Below, piece after piece: positions 26,844 to 35,723 of a stretch of 64,000 nucleotides of DNA (position 1 is the first letter of the stretch; each line of letters opens with the position of its first letter). Source of the DNA: Romboutsia sp. CE17 (GTDB lineage: Bacteria > Bacillota > Clostridia > Peptostreptococcales > Peptostreptococcaceae); contig NZ_CP051144.1 in assembly GCF_012317385.1 (NCBI RefSeq), positions 1,922,001 through 1,986,000 of the forward strand, read 5' to 3'. The notes below the pieces were generated by a model. The model saw nothing but the letters and a program-made list of their open reading frames with translations, was not told where the DNA came from and did not search any database. Made by a program: the position numbers and the translations under genes.

Positions 26844-27860
26844 TTATTTATATATTACTTTACTATCTATATCTTTAATTGTTTTACATCCAGTTAATAT
26901 CATAGTTGATTCTAGCTCTGATTTAACTTTATTTACGTATGCTTTTACTCCATCTTTTCCTCCACCAAAAGAGGCTGTTACAAATGGTCTACCTATTAAT
27001 ACAGCATCGGCACCTAAACCAATCATCTTTAATATATCTACACCAGTTCTTACTCCGCCATCTGCAAGTATAGTAACTTTTCCTTTTACAGCTTCAGCAA
27101 TTTTAGGAAGAACATCAGCAACGCCTGGAGTACAATCTAATACTCTTCCTCCATGATTTGACACCACTATAGCATCAACACCTGCTTCTACTGCCATAAT
27201 AGCATCTTCAACAGTCATTATTCCCTTTAATATGAACGGTAGCTTTGTAGATGCCTTTAATTCTTTTATCTCTTCTATTGATTTCGGTACTACATTTTTA
27301 CCGTGCATAGATAATGTCACTAGTCCACATGCATCTATATCCACACCTACTGCAAAAGCCCCTGATTCTTCTGATAATTTAATTTTTCTTATTATATCAT
27401 CATTTTCCCAAGGCTTTATGAAAACTATTCCATTTCCACTATTATTTGATAGAACTTCTAAGTTATCCATTAAGAATGAATCTATAGCTGTATCTCCTAC
27501 CATAGCATATATACCAGCATCAATACAACCTTGTACTACAGATGTTATATATTCTTTTTCTGTAAGACCTCCACCCATATTTAATGTAGTTCCTGTTACA
27601 GGTGCAGCAAATATTGGTAATGCCATTTTTCTACCAAATAACTCAAAAGAAGTATCTGGTTTCGAAACATTATGTATTATCCTCATATTTATTTTAACTT
27701 TTTCTAAACTTTTAAAGTTTTCTATAAAAGAAGATCCACTTCCTTTACCTCCCATGCCTGGAACTTCTCCAGCACATACTACCCCGTTGCAAACTTTACA
27801 GACTCTACAACTTCCATTTAAATTTATTCTGGCATTTTTTAACATTTCTTTATAGTCCAT
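26844..27860 (-). CDS. FMN-dependent alpha-hydroxy-acid oxidase/dehydrogenase family protein
   Basis: 338 residues from ATG 27860-27858, preceded by GGGGGTATTAACA. The TIM barrel carries the family residues: the lysine in FILKGIM, SNHGGR with the catalytic His and Arg, and LADGGVRTGVDILKMIGLGADAVLIGRPF for FMN phosphate binding. Substrate is likely a small 2-hydroxy acid such as lactate, unproven. Unusually, the N-terminus has four cysteines (18, 21, 24, 29) in CRVCKVCNGVVC spacing, followed by GEVPGMGGKG. It lies 37 bases after rnhB and ends in a terminator. Confidence 0.85.
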   Translation of the reverse strand: MDYKEMLKNARINLNGSCRVCKVCNGVVCAGEVPGMGGKGSGSSFIENFKSLEKVKINMRIIHNVSKPDTSFELFGRKMALPIFAAPVTGTTLNMGGGLTEKEYITSVVQGCIDAGIYAMVGDTAIDSFLMDNLEVLSNNSGNGIVFIKPWENDDIIRKIKLSEESGAFAVGVDIDACGLVTLSMHGKNVVPKSIEEIKELKASTKLPFILKGIMTVEDAIMAVEAGVDAIVVSNHGGRVLDCTPGVADVLPKIAEAVKGKVTILADGGVRTGVDILKMIGLGADAVLIGRPFVTASFGGGKDGVKAYVNKVKSELESTMILTGCKTIKDIDSKVIYK

Positions 27861-27897
27861 TGTTAATACCCCCATATTTTTTATATTTACTAGTATA

Positions 27898-28665
27898 TTA
27901 TAGCATATTCTTTAAAAAGCTCTTTCTATGGATTGGAGTTATACCAGATTTTTCAATGGCTTCATAATGTTCTTTTGTTCCATATCCTTTATGACTCTTA
28001 AACCCATACTGTGGATATATCTCATCATACTGATACATTATACTATCTCTTGTTACTTTCGCTAATATACTAGCTGCAGCTATTGATATAGACTTTGAAT
28101 CACCTTTTATAATAGGTTTTTGCTTTATATCTATACCAGGTATTGTAGCTGCATCTACTAATAAATAGTCTGGCTTTTGTTTTAAACAATTTAATGCTTT
28201 TTTCATAGCCATATAAGTAGCATTTAATATATTAAACTCATCTATTTCTTCACTATTTACAATTCCTATACCATAGTCAAGAGCTTTATCTTTTATAATA
28301 TCAAATAATTCATCTCTTTTAGATTCGCTTAACTTCTTAGAGTCATTTATACCTTCGATCTTTGTTCCTTGCTTAAAAACTACTACAGCAGCTACAACAG
28401 GCCCTGCTAAAGGACCTCTACCTGCTTCATCTATTCCTCCTATATAAAGATATCCATTCTCATATCCTTCATTTTCATATAAATTTATTCTTTCTAATCT
28501 TTCTTCTTCTCTTCTTATACTATCTAACTTTTTAGCTAGCTTCACAGCTAAGTTTTGTACCGATTTTCTTTCATCACATCTTAGTATCTCTATGTACTCC
28601 AGATATTTTTCTGGTTCTAAATTATCTACTATTTCTTTAATTTCTTTTACGCTTTTATTTGTCAT
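27898..28665 (-). CDS. rnhB: Ribonuclease HII
   Basis: 255 residues. The catalytic motif IGGIDEAGRGPLAGPVVAA (about 76-94) carries Asp and Glu, with a later Asp in LLVDAATIPG. A C-terminal KSHKGYGTKEHYEAI segment is typical. An N-terminal extension of about 70 residues (coiled, with DNLEPEKYLEYI) is common in clostridial RNase HII. It removes RNA from RNA-DNA hybrids. The ATG has AAGGAG. It is usually with rbgA and yraN, but here brnQ lies between it and rbgA. Confidence 0.95.
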   Translation of the reverse strand: MTNKSVKEIKEIVDNLEPEKYLEYIEILRCDERKSVQNLAVKLAKKLDSIRREEERLERINLYENEGYENGYLYIGGIDEAGRGPLAGPVVAAVVVFKQGTKIEGINDSKKLSESKRDELFDIIKDKALDYGIGIVNSEEIDEFNILNATYMAMKKALNCLKQKPDYLLVDAATIPGIDIKQKPIIKGDSKSISIAAASILAKVTRDSIMYQYDEIYPQYGFKSHKGYGTKEHYEAIEKSGITPIHRKSFLKNML

Positions 28666-28826
28666 AAGCTTCTCCTTATTCTTTTATAATACATATATAT
28701 ATTAACATAATTTCTTATTTTAATAAAAATACTTATAATTCTACCTCTCATAACAATTTTTTATTTAAAATATAAATTTATTATAAGCTACTCTATCCGA
28801 TTCAATACTTTTATTACATATAAAAA

Positions 28827-28878
28827 ATGTCCAAAATAAATTAAAATCACTTTAAGAACTTTAGTTTATCTTGGACAT
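28827..28878 (-). terminator. Terminator after brnQ
   Basis: On the minus strand ATGTCCAAGATAAA pairs with TTTATTTTGGACAT (one G-U pair), then TTTTTTAT, 8 bases after the brnQ stop. The rest of the 220-bp gap before rnhB shows nothing clear. Confidence 0.82.
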
Positions 28879-28886
28879 CTATTTTA

Positions 28887-30182
28887 TTAAACAGCTTTAC
28901 TCATTTTATATTTATTTGATTTTTTAGGTTTTATGAAGCTACCTATAATACCTGCTATAACAACTGGAACTATCCAATTAAATCCATATTGAGCAAAAGG
29001 TAAATTTAAAATAAATGGTATATTTATATTAAAATCATTTGCAACTGTTAACATACTCACTATTAAAGCCATATAAGTAGAAAACTTAAATACATTGTCA
29101 TTTTTAATTTTTTCACCAAATAAAGTTAATATTATTAAGGTAACAGTAGCAGGATAAATTAAACTTAATATCGGAGCTGAGAACTTAATTATTGTACTAA
29201 CTCCAAAATTAGATACTATAGCACTAAATATACACACTATAATTACAATTGTTTCATATTTTAATTTTCCATTTGTAAGCTTTGTAAAATATTGTCCCGT
29301 TGCAGATGTAAGACCTACTGATGTTGTTAAACAAGCAAGACCTACTATTATTGCAAGAATTATTTTACCTGGCTGTCCAAGTAACATACTAGTTATATTA
29401 ACTATTAATGATGTTTGAACTACATCTATACCATATTTATTCGATACTGTTGCTCCTAAATATGTAAGACCTCCATAAACTAAACATAATCCTATTGATG
29501 CTACTATACCAGCTTGTAAAGTTAACTTAACTTTAAGCTTTTCATCTTTATATCCTTTATTTACTATCGTGGCTATTACTACTGTAGATAAGGCTGCTGC
29601 ACCTAGAGTATCCATAGTTTGATACCCTTGATTAATACCTTCTGCAAATACATTATCTATCATAGGAGTATGACTTATATCACCTAATGGATTTAATATT
29701 CCAGCTATTATTAATACAGCTAAAGCTATTAATAATGTTGGTGTTAAGAATGAACCTATTATATCTATAACTTTTGATGGCTTTATAGTTAATACTAAAG
29801 TTAATACAAAGAATATTATAGAGAAAATAATAGGATTAAATCCATCAACCAATGGCATTATTCCCATTTCATATGTAGTTGCTGCAGTTCTAGGTATTGC
29901 TAAAAGCGGACCCAAACAAATCATTATAGAACACCCTAATACTATAGATAAATATTTACCTGATCTGCCTAATACTTTACTTACTTCTCCATTACATTTA
30001 GCTGATGCTAGTATTGCTAATAAAGCTAAACCTACGTCTGCTAATATAAATCCTGTAAATCCAGTTATCCAACTATCTCCTGATACTAATCCTAAAAATG
30101 GTGGGAAAATTAAATTACCTGCTCCAAAGAACATAGCAAATAGTGCAAATCCTACCACCATTATATCTTTCATTTTTTGCAT
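28887..30182 (-). CDS. brnQ: Branched-chain amino acid transporter, LIVCS family
   Basis: 431 residues with about twelve membrane segments. N-terminus MVVGFALFAMFFGAGNLIFPPFLG is the signature of BrnQ proteins, sodium-coupled importers of leucine, isoleucine and valine. It has its own consensus promoter and terminator, so it forms a single-gene unit inserted between rbgA and rnhB. CodY regulation is a reasonable guess from the substrate, but no operator was confirmed. Confidence 0.93.
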   Translation of the reverse strand: MQKMKDIMVVGFALFAMFFGAGNLIFPPFLGLVSGDSWITGFTGFILADVGLALLAILASAKCNGEVSKVLGRSGKYLSIVLGCSIMICLGPLLAIPRTAATTYEMGIMPLVDGFNPIIFSIIFFVLTLVLTIKPSKVIDIIGSFLTPTLLIALAVLIIAGILNPLGDISHTPMIDNVFAEGINQGYQTMDTLGAAALSTVVIATIVNKGYKDEKLKVKLTLQAGIVASIGLCLVYGGLTYLGATVSNKYGIDVVQTSLIVNITSMLLGQPGKIILAIIVGLACLTTSVGLTSATGQYFTKLTNGKLKYETIVIIVCIFSAIVSNFGVSTIIKFSAPILSLIYPATVTLIILTLFGEKIKNDNVFKFSTYMALIVSMLTVANDFNINIPFILNLPFAQYGFNWIVPVVIAGIIGSFIKPKKSNKYKMSKAV

Positions 30183-30225
30183 ATAATGCCTCCTAATATT
30201 GCATATAAATTATAATTTAAAATTT

Positions 30226-30254
30226 ATTATATATTTTACTTTCTAAATTGTCAA
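30226..30254 (-). promoter_or_regulatory. Consensus promoter of brnQ
   Basis: Minus-strand TTGACA (30254-30249), exactly 17 bases, TATAAT (30231-30226). A full match to the vegetative consensus, about 44 bases before the ATG. Confidence 0.88.
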
Positions 30255-30327
30255 TAATATTAGAAATTTTAGATTTTTTCTGACTTTTTTATAAATGGTA
30301 ATCCTTTTATTATATAAAATAATAATA

Positions 30328-30388
30328 AAAAGATTACCTAAAAGGTATTGCAATTGTGCAACTATCAATGTCTTTTAGGTAATCTTTT
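30328..30388 (-). terminator. Terminator after rbgA
   Basis: A 17-bp perfect stem (30328-30344 with 30372-30388) around a 27-nt loop, followed on the minus strand by TTTTTATTATTATTTT. A third related segment (GGTAATCC at 30297-30304) can pair with the 30328-side arm instead, giving an alternative hairpin. The brnQ promoter lies downstream of all of this. Confidence 0.88.
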
Positions 30389-30416
30389 ATTTATATTAAT
30401 AATTTCAATTTATATA

Positions 30417-31328
30417 TTACTTTATATCTTCAGGAACTTCTAAGCTTATCTGTCCTATCTTACCTTCTCTAAATTCATTTAAAACAGTATATGCTATACG
30501 AGAGTAGTCTAGTTCTTTTCTTCCAGTTATAAATCCTCTCTTACGACCTATCATATCCATAGTCTCAAGACCAGTTTCGCCTAATTCTTCTAACTTATAT
30601 CTCGCCTTTAGTTTCTCTGGTTCAATGTCCATAAGCTTTTCTATAAGTCTTAAAGCTAATGTTTCTACATCTAAAACTTCATCTTTTATAGCTCTACTAA
30701 ATGCTAAATTTAATGCTACTTCTTGATCTTCAAACTTAGGCCAAAGTATACCTGGTGTATCTAATAACTCTAAGTTTCCTTTTAACCTAACCCATTGTTT
30801 ACCTTTAGTTACACCTGGCTTATCTCCTGTTACTGTACTTTTTCTACCAGTTAATTTATTTATTATAGAGGATTTACCAACATTAGGTACTCCAACTATC
30901 ATTATTCTTATAGGTCTTTCTTTTCTACCTTTTTCCTTTAGTGCATCCATTTTTTCTTTAGTAACATTTTTACACTCATCTATTAATTTATTTAAACCTG
31001 AACCTTTCATAGTATCAACAGGTATAGCTTTTATTCCTTGCTGCTTATAGTAATTTATCCATCTATTTAATTTATTTCTATCAGCTAAATCACTTTTATT
31101 TAATATTACAACTCTTGGTTTATTTCCTGCTAATTTATCTATATCTGGATTTTTACTACTATATGGAATTCTCGCATCTAAAAGTTCTACAACTACATCA
31201 ACTAATTTTAAATTACTTCTAACTAACTCCTTAGTCTTTTTCATATGACCAGGATACCAGTTTATATGTAAATTATCATCTACAAGATAATCTTCATAAT
31301 CAGATCTCATTTTATCTCCTCTTGCCAT
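30417..31328 (-). CDS. rbgA: Ribosome biogenesis GTPase RbgA (YlqF)
   Basis: 303 residues from ATG 31328-31326, with AAAGGAG upstream. A second in-frame ATG at MRSD also has a good site. The family start INWYPGHMKKTKELV is at about 25. The GTPase motifs are circularly permuted: G4 LNKSDL comes before G1 GVPNVGKSS and G3 DTPGIL. RbgA is needed for late 50S assembly, including L16 joining. It lies downstream of rplS with its own likely extended -10 promoter. Confidence 0.95.
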   Translation of the reverse strand: MARGDKMRSDYEDYLVDDNLHINWYPGHMKKTKELVRSNLKLVDVVVELLDARIPYSSKNPDIDKLAGNKPRVVILNKSDLADRNKLNRWINYYKQQGIKAIPVDTMKGSGLNKLIDECKNVTKEKMDALKEKGRKERPIRIMIVGVPNVGKSSIINKLTGRKSTVTGDKPGVTKGKQWVRLKGNLELLDTPGILWPKFEDQEVALNLAFSRAIKDEVLDVETLALRLIEKLMDIEPEKLKARYKLEELGETGLETMDMIGRKRGFITGRKELDYSRIAYTVLNEFREGKIGQISLEVPEDIK

Positions 31329-31382
31329 GATTATCACTCCTTTGACTATTTATACTATTTTTTAATCATATCGAACTTATTT

Positions 31383-31391
31383 ATTATATCA
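31383..31391 (-). promoter_or_regulatory. Extended -10 promoter of rbgA
   Basis: TGATATAAT on the minus strand (31391-31383), an extended -10 element without a good -35 box, about 55 bases before the ATG. Confidence 0.45.
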
Positions 31392-31534
31392 TAATCTTCA
31401 GTTCAATAATAATAATTGTAATCCAATCTTTTATTTCTATGATTTTCAAATTTTTAATTTACTATACTGTTATAAAAATTTAATTAACGATATTTAAAAC
31501 ACCTTATTTTTAAATATCAATTTTGTATAACGTA

Positions 31535-31577
31535 AAAAGAGTTGCCAAAATGAATAACTCACTTAGACAACTCTTTT
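31535..31577 (-). terminator. Terminator after rplS
   Basis: AAAAGAGTTG (31535-31544) pairs with CAACTCTTTT (31568-31577), followed on the minus strand by a T-run, about 20 bases after the rplS stop. It closes the large ylxM-to-rplS operon. Confidence 0.85.
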
Positions 31578-31597
31578 ATTTATAGTAAAGTCTTTAA

Positions 31598-31942
31598 TTA
31601 TCTAGCTTCTTTTATCTTAGCAGCTTTACCAACTCTACCTCTTAGGTAAGTTAATTTAGCTCTTCTTACTTTACCTCTTCTAGTTACTTCTATCTTCTCT
31701 AATTTTGGAGAATGAACTGGGAAAGTTCTTTCTACTCCAACGTTGAAAGATATTTTTCTTACAGTGAAAGTTTCTCTAGCACCTGCACCTTGTCTCTTTA
31801 ATACTACACCTTCGAATACTTGAACTCTTTCTCTTTTTCCTTCAACTATCTTAACGTGTACTTTTACTGTGTCCCCAGGTCCAAAGTTAGGAACATCGTT
31901 TCTTAATTGTTCTTGTTCTAATGATCTTAATATTTCGTTCAT
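31598..31942 (-). CDS. rplS: 50S ribosomal protein L19
   Basis: 114 residues, full length. Contains the L19 segments [16 protein letters not shown] and [23 protein letters not shown], and a basic C-terminus. L19 sits at the 30S-50S interface. It follows trmD, the standard order. The ATG has an AGGAGG site (31949-31954), preceded by a small hairpin that may be the L19 leader. Confidence 0.98.
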   Translation of the reverse strand: MNEILRSLEQEQLRNDVPNFGPGDTVKVHVKIVEGKRERVQVFEGVVLKRQGAGARETFTVRKISFNVGVERTFPVHSPKLEKIEVTRRGKVRRAKLTYLRGRVGKAAKIKEAR

Positions 31943-31962
31943 TTTTTTCCTCCTAGTTCATA

Positions 31963-32001
31963 GACGTTCTTAATACTTGACCAGTGTAGCAGAGGAACGC
32001 C
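31963..32001 (-). promoter_or_regulatory. Candidate L19 leader hairpin
   Basis: On the minus strand GGCGTTC pairs with GAACGTC (7 pairs, one G-U) just upstream of the AGGAGG site of rplS. Firmicutes are known to carry an autoregulatory L19 leader in this place. I infer identity from position and structure only. Confidence 0.5.
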
Positions 32002-32037
32002 CGTATTTTTCAACAATATCGATTATACTATATATTT

Positions 32038-32733
32038 TTATTTCTTACAAGTCTTTTTGTACAAATCTGGTCTTCTTTCCTTAGTAAGTTTTACCGATTC
32101 TTCATATCTCCACTCTTCAATTTTCTTATGGTTTCCTGAAAGTAAAACTTTAGGTACTTCAATTCCCATAAATTCTCTTGGTCTTGTATAGTGAGGATAT
32201 TCTAATAAATTATCTTTAAATGATTCTTCTTCAAAAGATTCATTTTGACTTAACACCCCTGGTATTAGTCTAGATATAGAATCTATTAATATAAGTGCAG
32301 GAAGTTCTCCACCTGTCAATACATAATCTCCTATGGATATTTCATCAGTAACTATTAAATCTATAACTCTTTGGTCTATTCCTTCATAATGTCCACATAA
32401 AAGTATTATATCTTCATTTTTTGACATATCTTGTGCTATTTCTTGACTATGTACTTTTCCCTTTGGAGTTAAATATATAACTCTAGGATTTTTTATATTA
32501 TGCGTATCAATTATATGCTTATAAGTATCATATATAGGCTGTGGAGTCATAAGCATGCCTGCTCCTCCTCCAAAAGGATAATCATCTACTTTTTTATGCT
32601 TATTAGTCGAGAAGTCTCTAATATTATATATATTTACTTCTATAATTCCCTTTTCAACAGCTCTTTTCATTATACTTTCATTCATGTATGAATTAAAAAC
32701 CTCAGGGAAAAGAGTCATTATATGAAATCTCAT
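32038..32733 (-). CDS. trmD: tRNA (guanine-N1-)-methyltransferase
   Basis: 231 residues with the trefoil-knot SPOUT fold motifs: PFGGGAGMLMTPQPI, LLCGHYEGIDQRV and EISIGDYVLTGGELPAL. Methylates G37 of tRNAs reading CNN, preventing frameshifts. It follows rimM by 8 bases and precedes rplS. Confidence 0.97.
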   Translation of the reverse strand: MRFHIMTLFPEVFNSYMNESIMKRAVEKGIIEVNIYNIRDFSTNKHKKVDDYPFGGGAGMLMTPQPIYDTYKHIIDTHNIKNPRVIYLTPKGKVHSQEIAQDMSKNEDIILLCGHYEGIDQRVIDLIVTDEISIGDYVLTGGELPALILIDSISRLIPGVLSQNESFEEESFKDNLLEYPHYTRPREFMGIEVPKVLLSGNHKKIEEWRYEESVKLTKERRPDLYKKTCKK

Positions 32734-32741
32734 TTTATCAC

Positions 32742-33254
32742 CTAATCTAACATTCCCTTAATAGGGTCTATTATCATTTTTCTTTCTTTCATATCTATAG
32801 TAGGTACAAATTTCATTATAGCAGGTATTAAGTATTCTTTTTCTTCTCCTTTAACAATATATACATCATTTGCAGCATATTGAAGAACGTCTTTTAATAC
32901 ACCAACTTTTTCACCATCTACAGTATATACTTCTAAACCTATCATATCAGCTATAAAATACTCATCTTCCTCTAGCTCTCTACCATCTTCTCTAGATACA
33001 TAAATAAATTTATCTCTTAATACTTCTGCCTTCTCTATTGAATCGATATTTTTTATCTTCATTATTACAAGATTGCCTTTGTATCTAACTCTTTCCACAT
33101 TCCATTTTGTATTAAAATCTTTGTCTAAATAAAAAACATCTAAATCGTCAAATCTATTTATATCATCAGTAAAAGGATAAACTCTTACCTCTCCTTTTAA
33201 ACCTTGAGTGTTAACTATCTTACCAACTTTAAAGTGAGTTAATTTATTGTTCAT
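32742..33254 (-). CDS. rimM: Ribosome maturation factor RimM
   Basis: 170 residues from ATG 33254-33252 behind AAGGTGACAATC. The in-frame GTG upstream overlaps the ribosome site. N-terminal HFKVGKIVNTQGLKGEVRVYPFTDD and a C-terminal PRC-barrel with DVYIVKGEEKEYLIPAI are typical. RimM binds S19 and assists 30S head assembly. A terminator-like palindrome separates it from khpA, so it may be partly uncoupled from the genes upstream. Confidence 0.96.
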   Translation of the reverse strand: MNNKLTHFKVGKIVNTQGLKGEVRVYPFTDDINRFDDLDVFYLDKDFNTKWNVERVRYKGNLVIMKIKNIDSIEKAEVLRDKFIYVSREDGRELEEDEYFIADMIGLEVYTVDGEKVGVLKDVLQYAANDVYIVKGEEKEYLIPAIMKFVPTIDMKERKMIIDPIKGMLD

Positions 33255-33303
33255 GATTGTCACCTTACTTTCAAGAATTACATTTTATTCGTATTATAAA
33301 CAA

Positions 33304-33331
33304 AAAGGATTAGGTATATACCTAATCCTTT
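33304..33331 (-). terminator. Intra-operon terminator after khpA
   Basis: A 28-nt perfect palindrome (starts AAAGGATTAGGTA) directly adjoining the khpA stop codon and followed on the minus strand by TTTTTG. As a folded RNA it would make a strong terminator inside the ribosomal operon, so it probably attenuates rimM-trmD-rplS relative to rpsP. Confidence 0.75.
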
Positions 33332-33559
33332 CTATACTATCTCAAGAGAAACTTTTTTATTTTCTCTATTTGCAGCAGATCTTATGACAGTTCTTATAGC
33401 TTTAGCTATTCTGCCCTGCTTACCGATAACCTTACCCATATCATCTTGAGAAACACTAAGTTTTAAGATTATTTCATCTTCTTTTATACTTTCCTCAATT
33501 TTAACTTCGTCAGGATTATCAACTAGAGCCTTAGCTATATCTAACACTAGCTCTTTCAT
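33332..33559 (-). CDS. khpA: KH-domain RNA-binding protein KhpA
   Basis: 75 residues from ATG 33559-33557, spaced 9 bases from GGAG. A first ATG overlaps that site. It is a single KH domain with the GKQG loop (VIGKQGRIAKAI). N-terminus MKELVLDIAKALVDNPDEV is typical of the family that sits after rpsP. KhpA pairs with KhpB/EloR to bind RNA and influence cell elongation in streptococci and others. Confidence 0.93.
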   Translation of the reverse strand: MKELVLDIAKALVDNPDEVKIEESIKEDEIILKLSVSQDDMGKVIGKQGRIAKAIRTVIRSAANRENKKVSLEIV

Positions 33560-33599
33560 ATATTTCATCTCCTAATATATGCTTCTGTTATCTAATGAA

Positions 33600-33872
33600 T
33601 TACTTAGCTTGCTTAGAAGCTTCGAATTTTTCCATTACTCCGTTGTTAACTAATAAAGTTTTAACAGTATCAGTTGGTTGAGCACCGTTTGATAACCACT
33701 TAACAGCTTTCTCATCGTTTATTTTTATTTGCTTTGGTTGAGAAACTGGGTTGTAGTATCCTATTTCTTCTATGAATTTTCCATCTCTTGGAGATCTAGA
33801 GTCCGCAACTACTATTCTGTAGAAAGGTTTTTTGTTTGATCCCATTCTTTTTAATCTTATTTTAACTGCCAT
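33600..33872 (-). CDS. rpsP: 30S ribosomal protein S16
   Basis: 90 residues from ATG 33872-33870, with GGAGGTGACTGTA upstream. Contains the S16 signature [20 protein letters not shown] and [19 protein letters not shown]. It stabilises the 16S 5' domain during assembly. Its place between ffh and khpA is standard. Confidence 0.98.
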   Translation of the reverse strand: MAVKIRLKRMGSNKKPFYRIVVADSRSPRDGKFIEEIGYYNPVSQPKQIKINDEKAVKWLSNGAQPTDTVKTLLVNNGVMEKFEASKQAK

Positions 33873-33908
33873 TACAGTCACCTCCGAATAATTTTTGTCT
33901 TTTTTTAT

Positions 33909-35261
33909 TTATTTAAAGAAAGGAAGTCCGGCAAAACCGCCCCTTTTCTTCATACTTTTTTGTGAGCCTGTAAACATCTTCATCATTTTCTTCATCTCAT
34001 TAAGTTGTTTTATCATTCTGTTTACATCTTGTACACTCGTACCACTACCTTTTGCTATTCTTTTCTTTCTAGATGCATTTAATAGCGATGGATCTCTTCT
34101 TTCTTCTGGAGTCATTGATTGTATTATTGCTTTGCTTCTCTTCATTTCTTTTCCATTCAGATCAACATCACCAAGTTGGTCTTTTATATTCCCCATACCT
34201 GGTATCATGCCTAATACTTTATCAAGTGGACCCATATTTTGAATTTGTTCCATTTGTTGTAGTAAATCTTCAAAATCAAAATCTTGTTTTTTAATCTTTT
34301 GTTCTAATTCTTTAGCTTTTTCTAAATCTATACTTTCTTGAGCTTTTTCTATTAGGCTTAGGACATCTCCCATTCCTAATATTCTTGAAGCCATTCTATC
34401 TGGATGGAATGGTTCTAAATCATCTAACTTCTCACCCATACCTATGAATTTTATAGGTTTTTGTGTTACAGCTCTTATTGAAAGTGCCGCACCACCTCTA
34501 GTGTCACCGTCTAGTTTAGTTAAAACTACTCCATCTATGCCAAGAGCTTCATTAAAGCTTTCCGATACATTTACTGCATCTTGTCCTGTCATAGAATCTA
34601 CAACTAAAAGTATTTCATGTGGTTTAACTTCAGCTTTTATAGATTTTAGCTCATCCATTAAAGCTTCATCTATATGAAGTCTACCTGCTGTATCTATAAT
34701 AACTAAGTCATGATTATTTTTTATAGCATGACTTAATCCTGCCTTTGCTATATTTACTGGGCTTTCTTTATCACCCATATTAAATACTGGTATATCTAAT
34801 TTTTCACCTACAACTTGTAACTGCTTAATGGCTGCTGGTCTATATATATCTCCAGCTATTAATAAAGGTCTTTTCCCTTGTTTTTTAAAATATCCACCAA
34901 GTTTACCTGAAGTAGTAGTTTTACCAGCACCTTGAAGACCAACCATCATTATTACTGTTGGTGGTTTTGGAGATATCATTATTTTACTTTGAACATCTCC
35001 CATTAGACTTGTAAGTTCTTCATTTACTATTTTTATTACATGTTGTGCAGGGTTTAATCCTTGCATTACCTCTTGCCCAACACATCTTTCTTGAACTTTT
35101 TTAACAAAGTCTTTTACTACTTTAAAGTTAACATCTGCTTCAAGAAGAGCAAGCTTAACTTCTCTCATAGCACTTTTAACATCATCTTCAGTTAATCTTC
35201 CTTTTGATTTTAACTTACTTAAAGCGCCTTGTAATTTATCTGATAATCCTTCAAATATCAT
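33909..35261 (-). CDS. ffh: Signal recognition particle protein Ffh
   Basis: 450 residues. The NG GTPase domain has G1 GLQGAGKTT, DTAGR and TKLDGD. The methionine-rich M domain (from about 300) includes GMIPGMG and the RNA-binding segment with RRDPSLLNASRKKRIAKGSG. It binds 4.5S-type RNA and signal sequences and docks on FtsY, encoded nearby. The ATG overlaps the ylxM stop as ATGA. Confidence 0.97.
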   Translation of the reverse strand: MIFEGLSDKLQGALSKLKSKGRLTEDDVKSAMREVKLALLEADVNFKVVKDFVKKVQERCVGQEVMQGLNPAQHVIKIVNEELTSLMGDVQSKIMISPKPPTVIMMVGLQGAGKTTTSGKLGGYFKKQGKRPLLIAGDIYRPAAIKQLQVVGEKLDIPVFNMGDKESPVNIAKAGLSHAIKNNHDLVIIDTAGRLHIDEALMDELKSIKAEVKPHEILLVVDSMTGQDAVNVSESFNEALGIDGVVLTKLDGDTRGGAALSIRAVTQKPIKFIGMGEKLDDLEPFHPDRMASRILGMGDVLSLIEKAQESIDLEKAKELEQKIKKQDFDFEDLLQQMEQIQNMGPLDKVLGMIPGMGNIKDQLGDVDLNGKEMKRSKAIIQSMTPEERRDPSLLNASRKKRIAKGSGTSVQDVNRMIKQLNEMKKMMKMFTGSQKSMKKRGGFAGLPFFK

Positions 35262-35626
35262 TTTAACATCTCCCTACATATATCTTCTATGTTCTCTAGC
35301 TTAGGGATTAAATTAGCACAATCTCTATTTTGCAATAAATCTTGTTTAATGTCAACAATTTTATTTTGAACAAGTTTAACAAGTTTTTCCTGCTCTTTAA
35401 GCTGAGAAACTAACTTAAGCTTGTCCTCATAATCTCTTAGGATTTTTTCTGATCTTTTTAATGTATCATAAACACCTTGTCTTGATACATTTAAGTTTTC
35501 ACTTATTTCACCAAGAGAGTAATTTTCTTCGTAATATAAAGATACTATTTCTCTTTGCTTTTCAGTAAGTAGATCTTTATATTGCTCAAATAATAACCCA
35601 ATCTCAATCATTTTTTCTATATTCAT
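35258..35626 (-). CDS. ylxM: YlxM family (UPF0122) SRP-associated helix-turn-helix protein
   Basis: 122 residues from ATG 35626-35624. It has a sigma-70 region 4-like helix-turn-helix (LTEKQREIVSLYYEENYSLGEISENLNVSRQGVYDTLKR) and a helical tail. In Firmicutes and streptococci it is co-transcribed with ffh and modulates SRP. It overlaps ffh by 4 bases, and a promoter lies just upstream. Confidence 0.93.
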   Translation of the reverse strand: MNIEKMIEIGLLFEQYKDLLTEKQREIVSLYYEENYSLGEISENLNVSRQGVYDTLKRSEKILRDYEDKLKLVSQLKEQEKLVKLVQNKIVDIKQDLLQNRDCANLIPKLENIEDICREMLK

Positions 35627-35678
35627 TCGTTCACTTCCCAAGTGATATACTGTAAAGGTTATTTACTTTACACATTGT

Positions 35679-35707
35679 ATTTTATATTAAATCTTATGTG
35701 TTGTCAA
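35679..35707 (-). promoter_or_regulatory. Promoter of ylxM-ffh-rpsP operon
   Basis: Minus-strand TTGACA (35707-35702), 17-base spacer and TAAAAT (35684-35679). An ACACAT/ATGTGT inverted repeat brackets the spacer and -10 box and could be an operator. Confidence 0.7.
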
Positions 35708-35723
35708 CATTTATTTTTATAAG

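Noticed and set aside
27232-27855. Plus-strand frame of about 200 codons opposite the FMN enzyme
   Set aside because: No ribosome site, no recognisable fold, and a clear conserved gene on the other strand.
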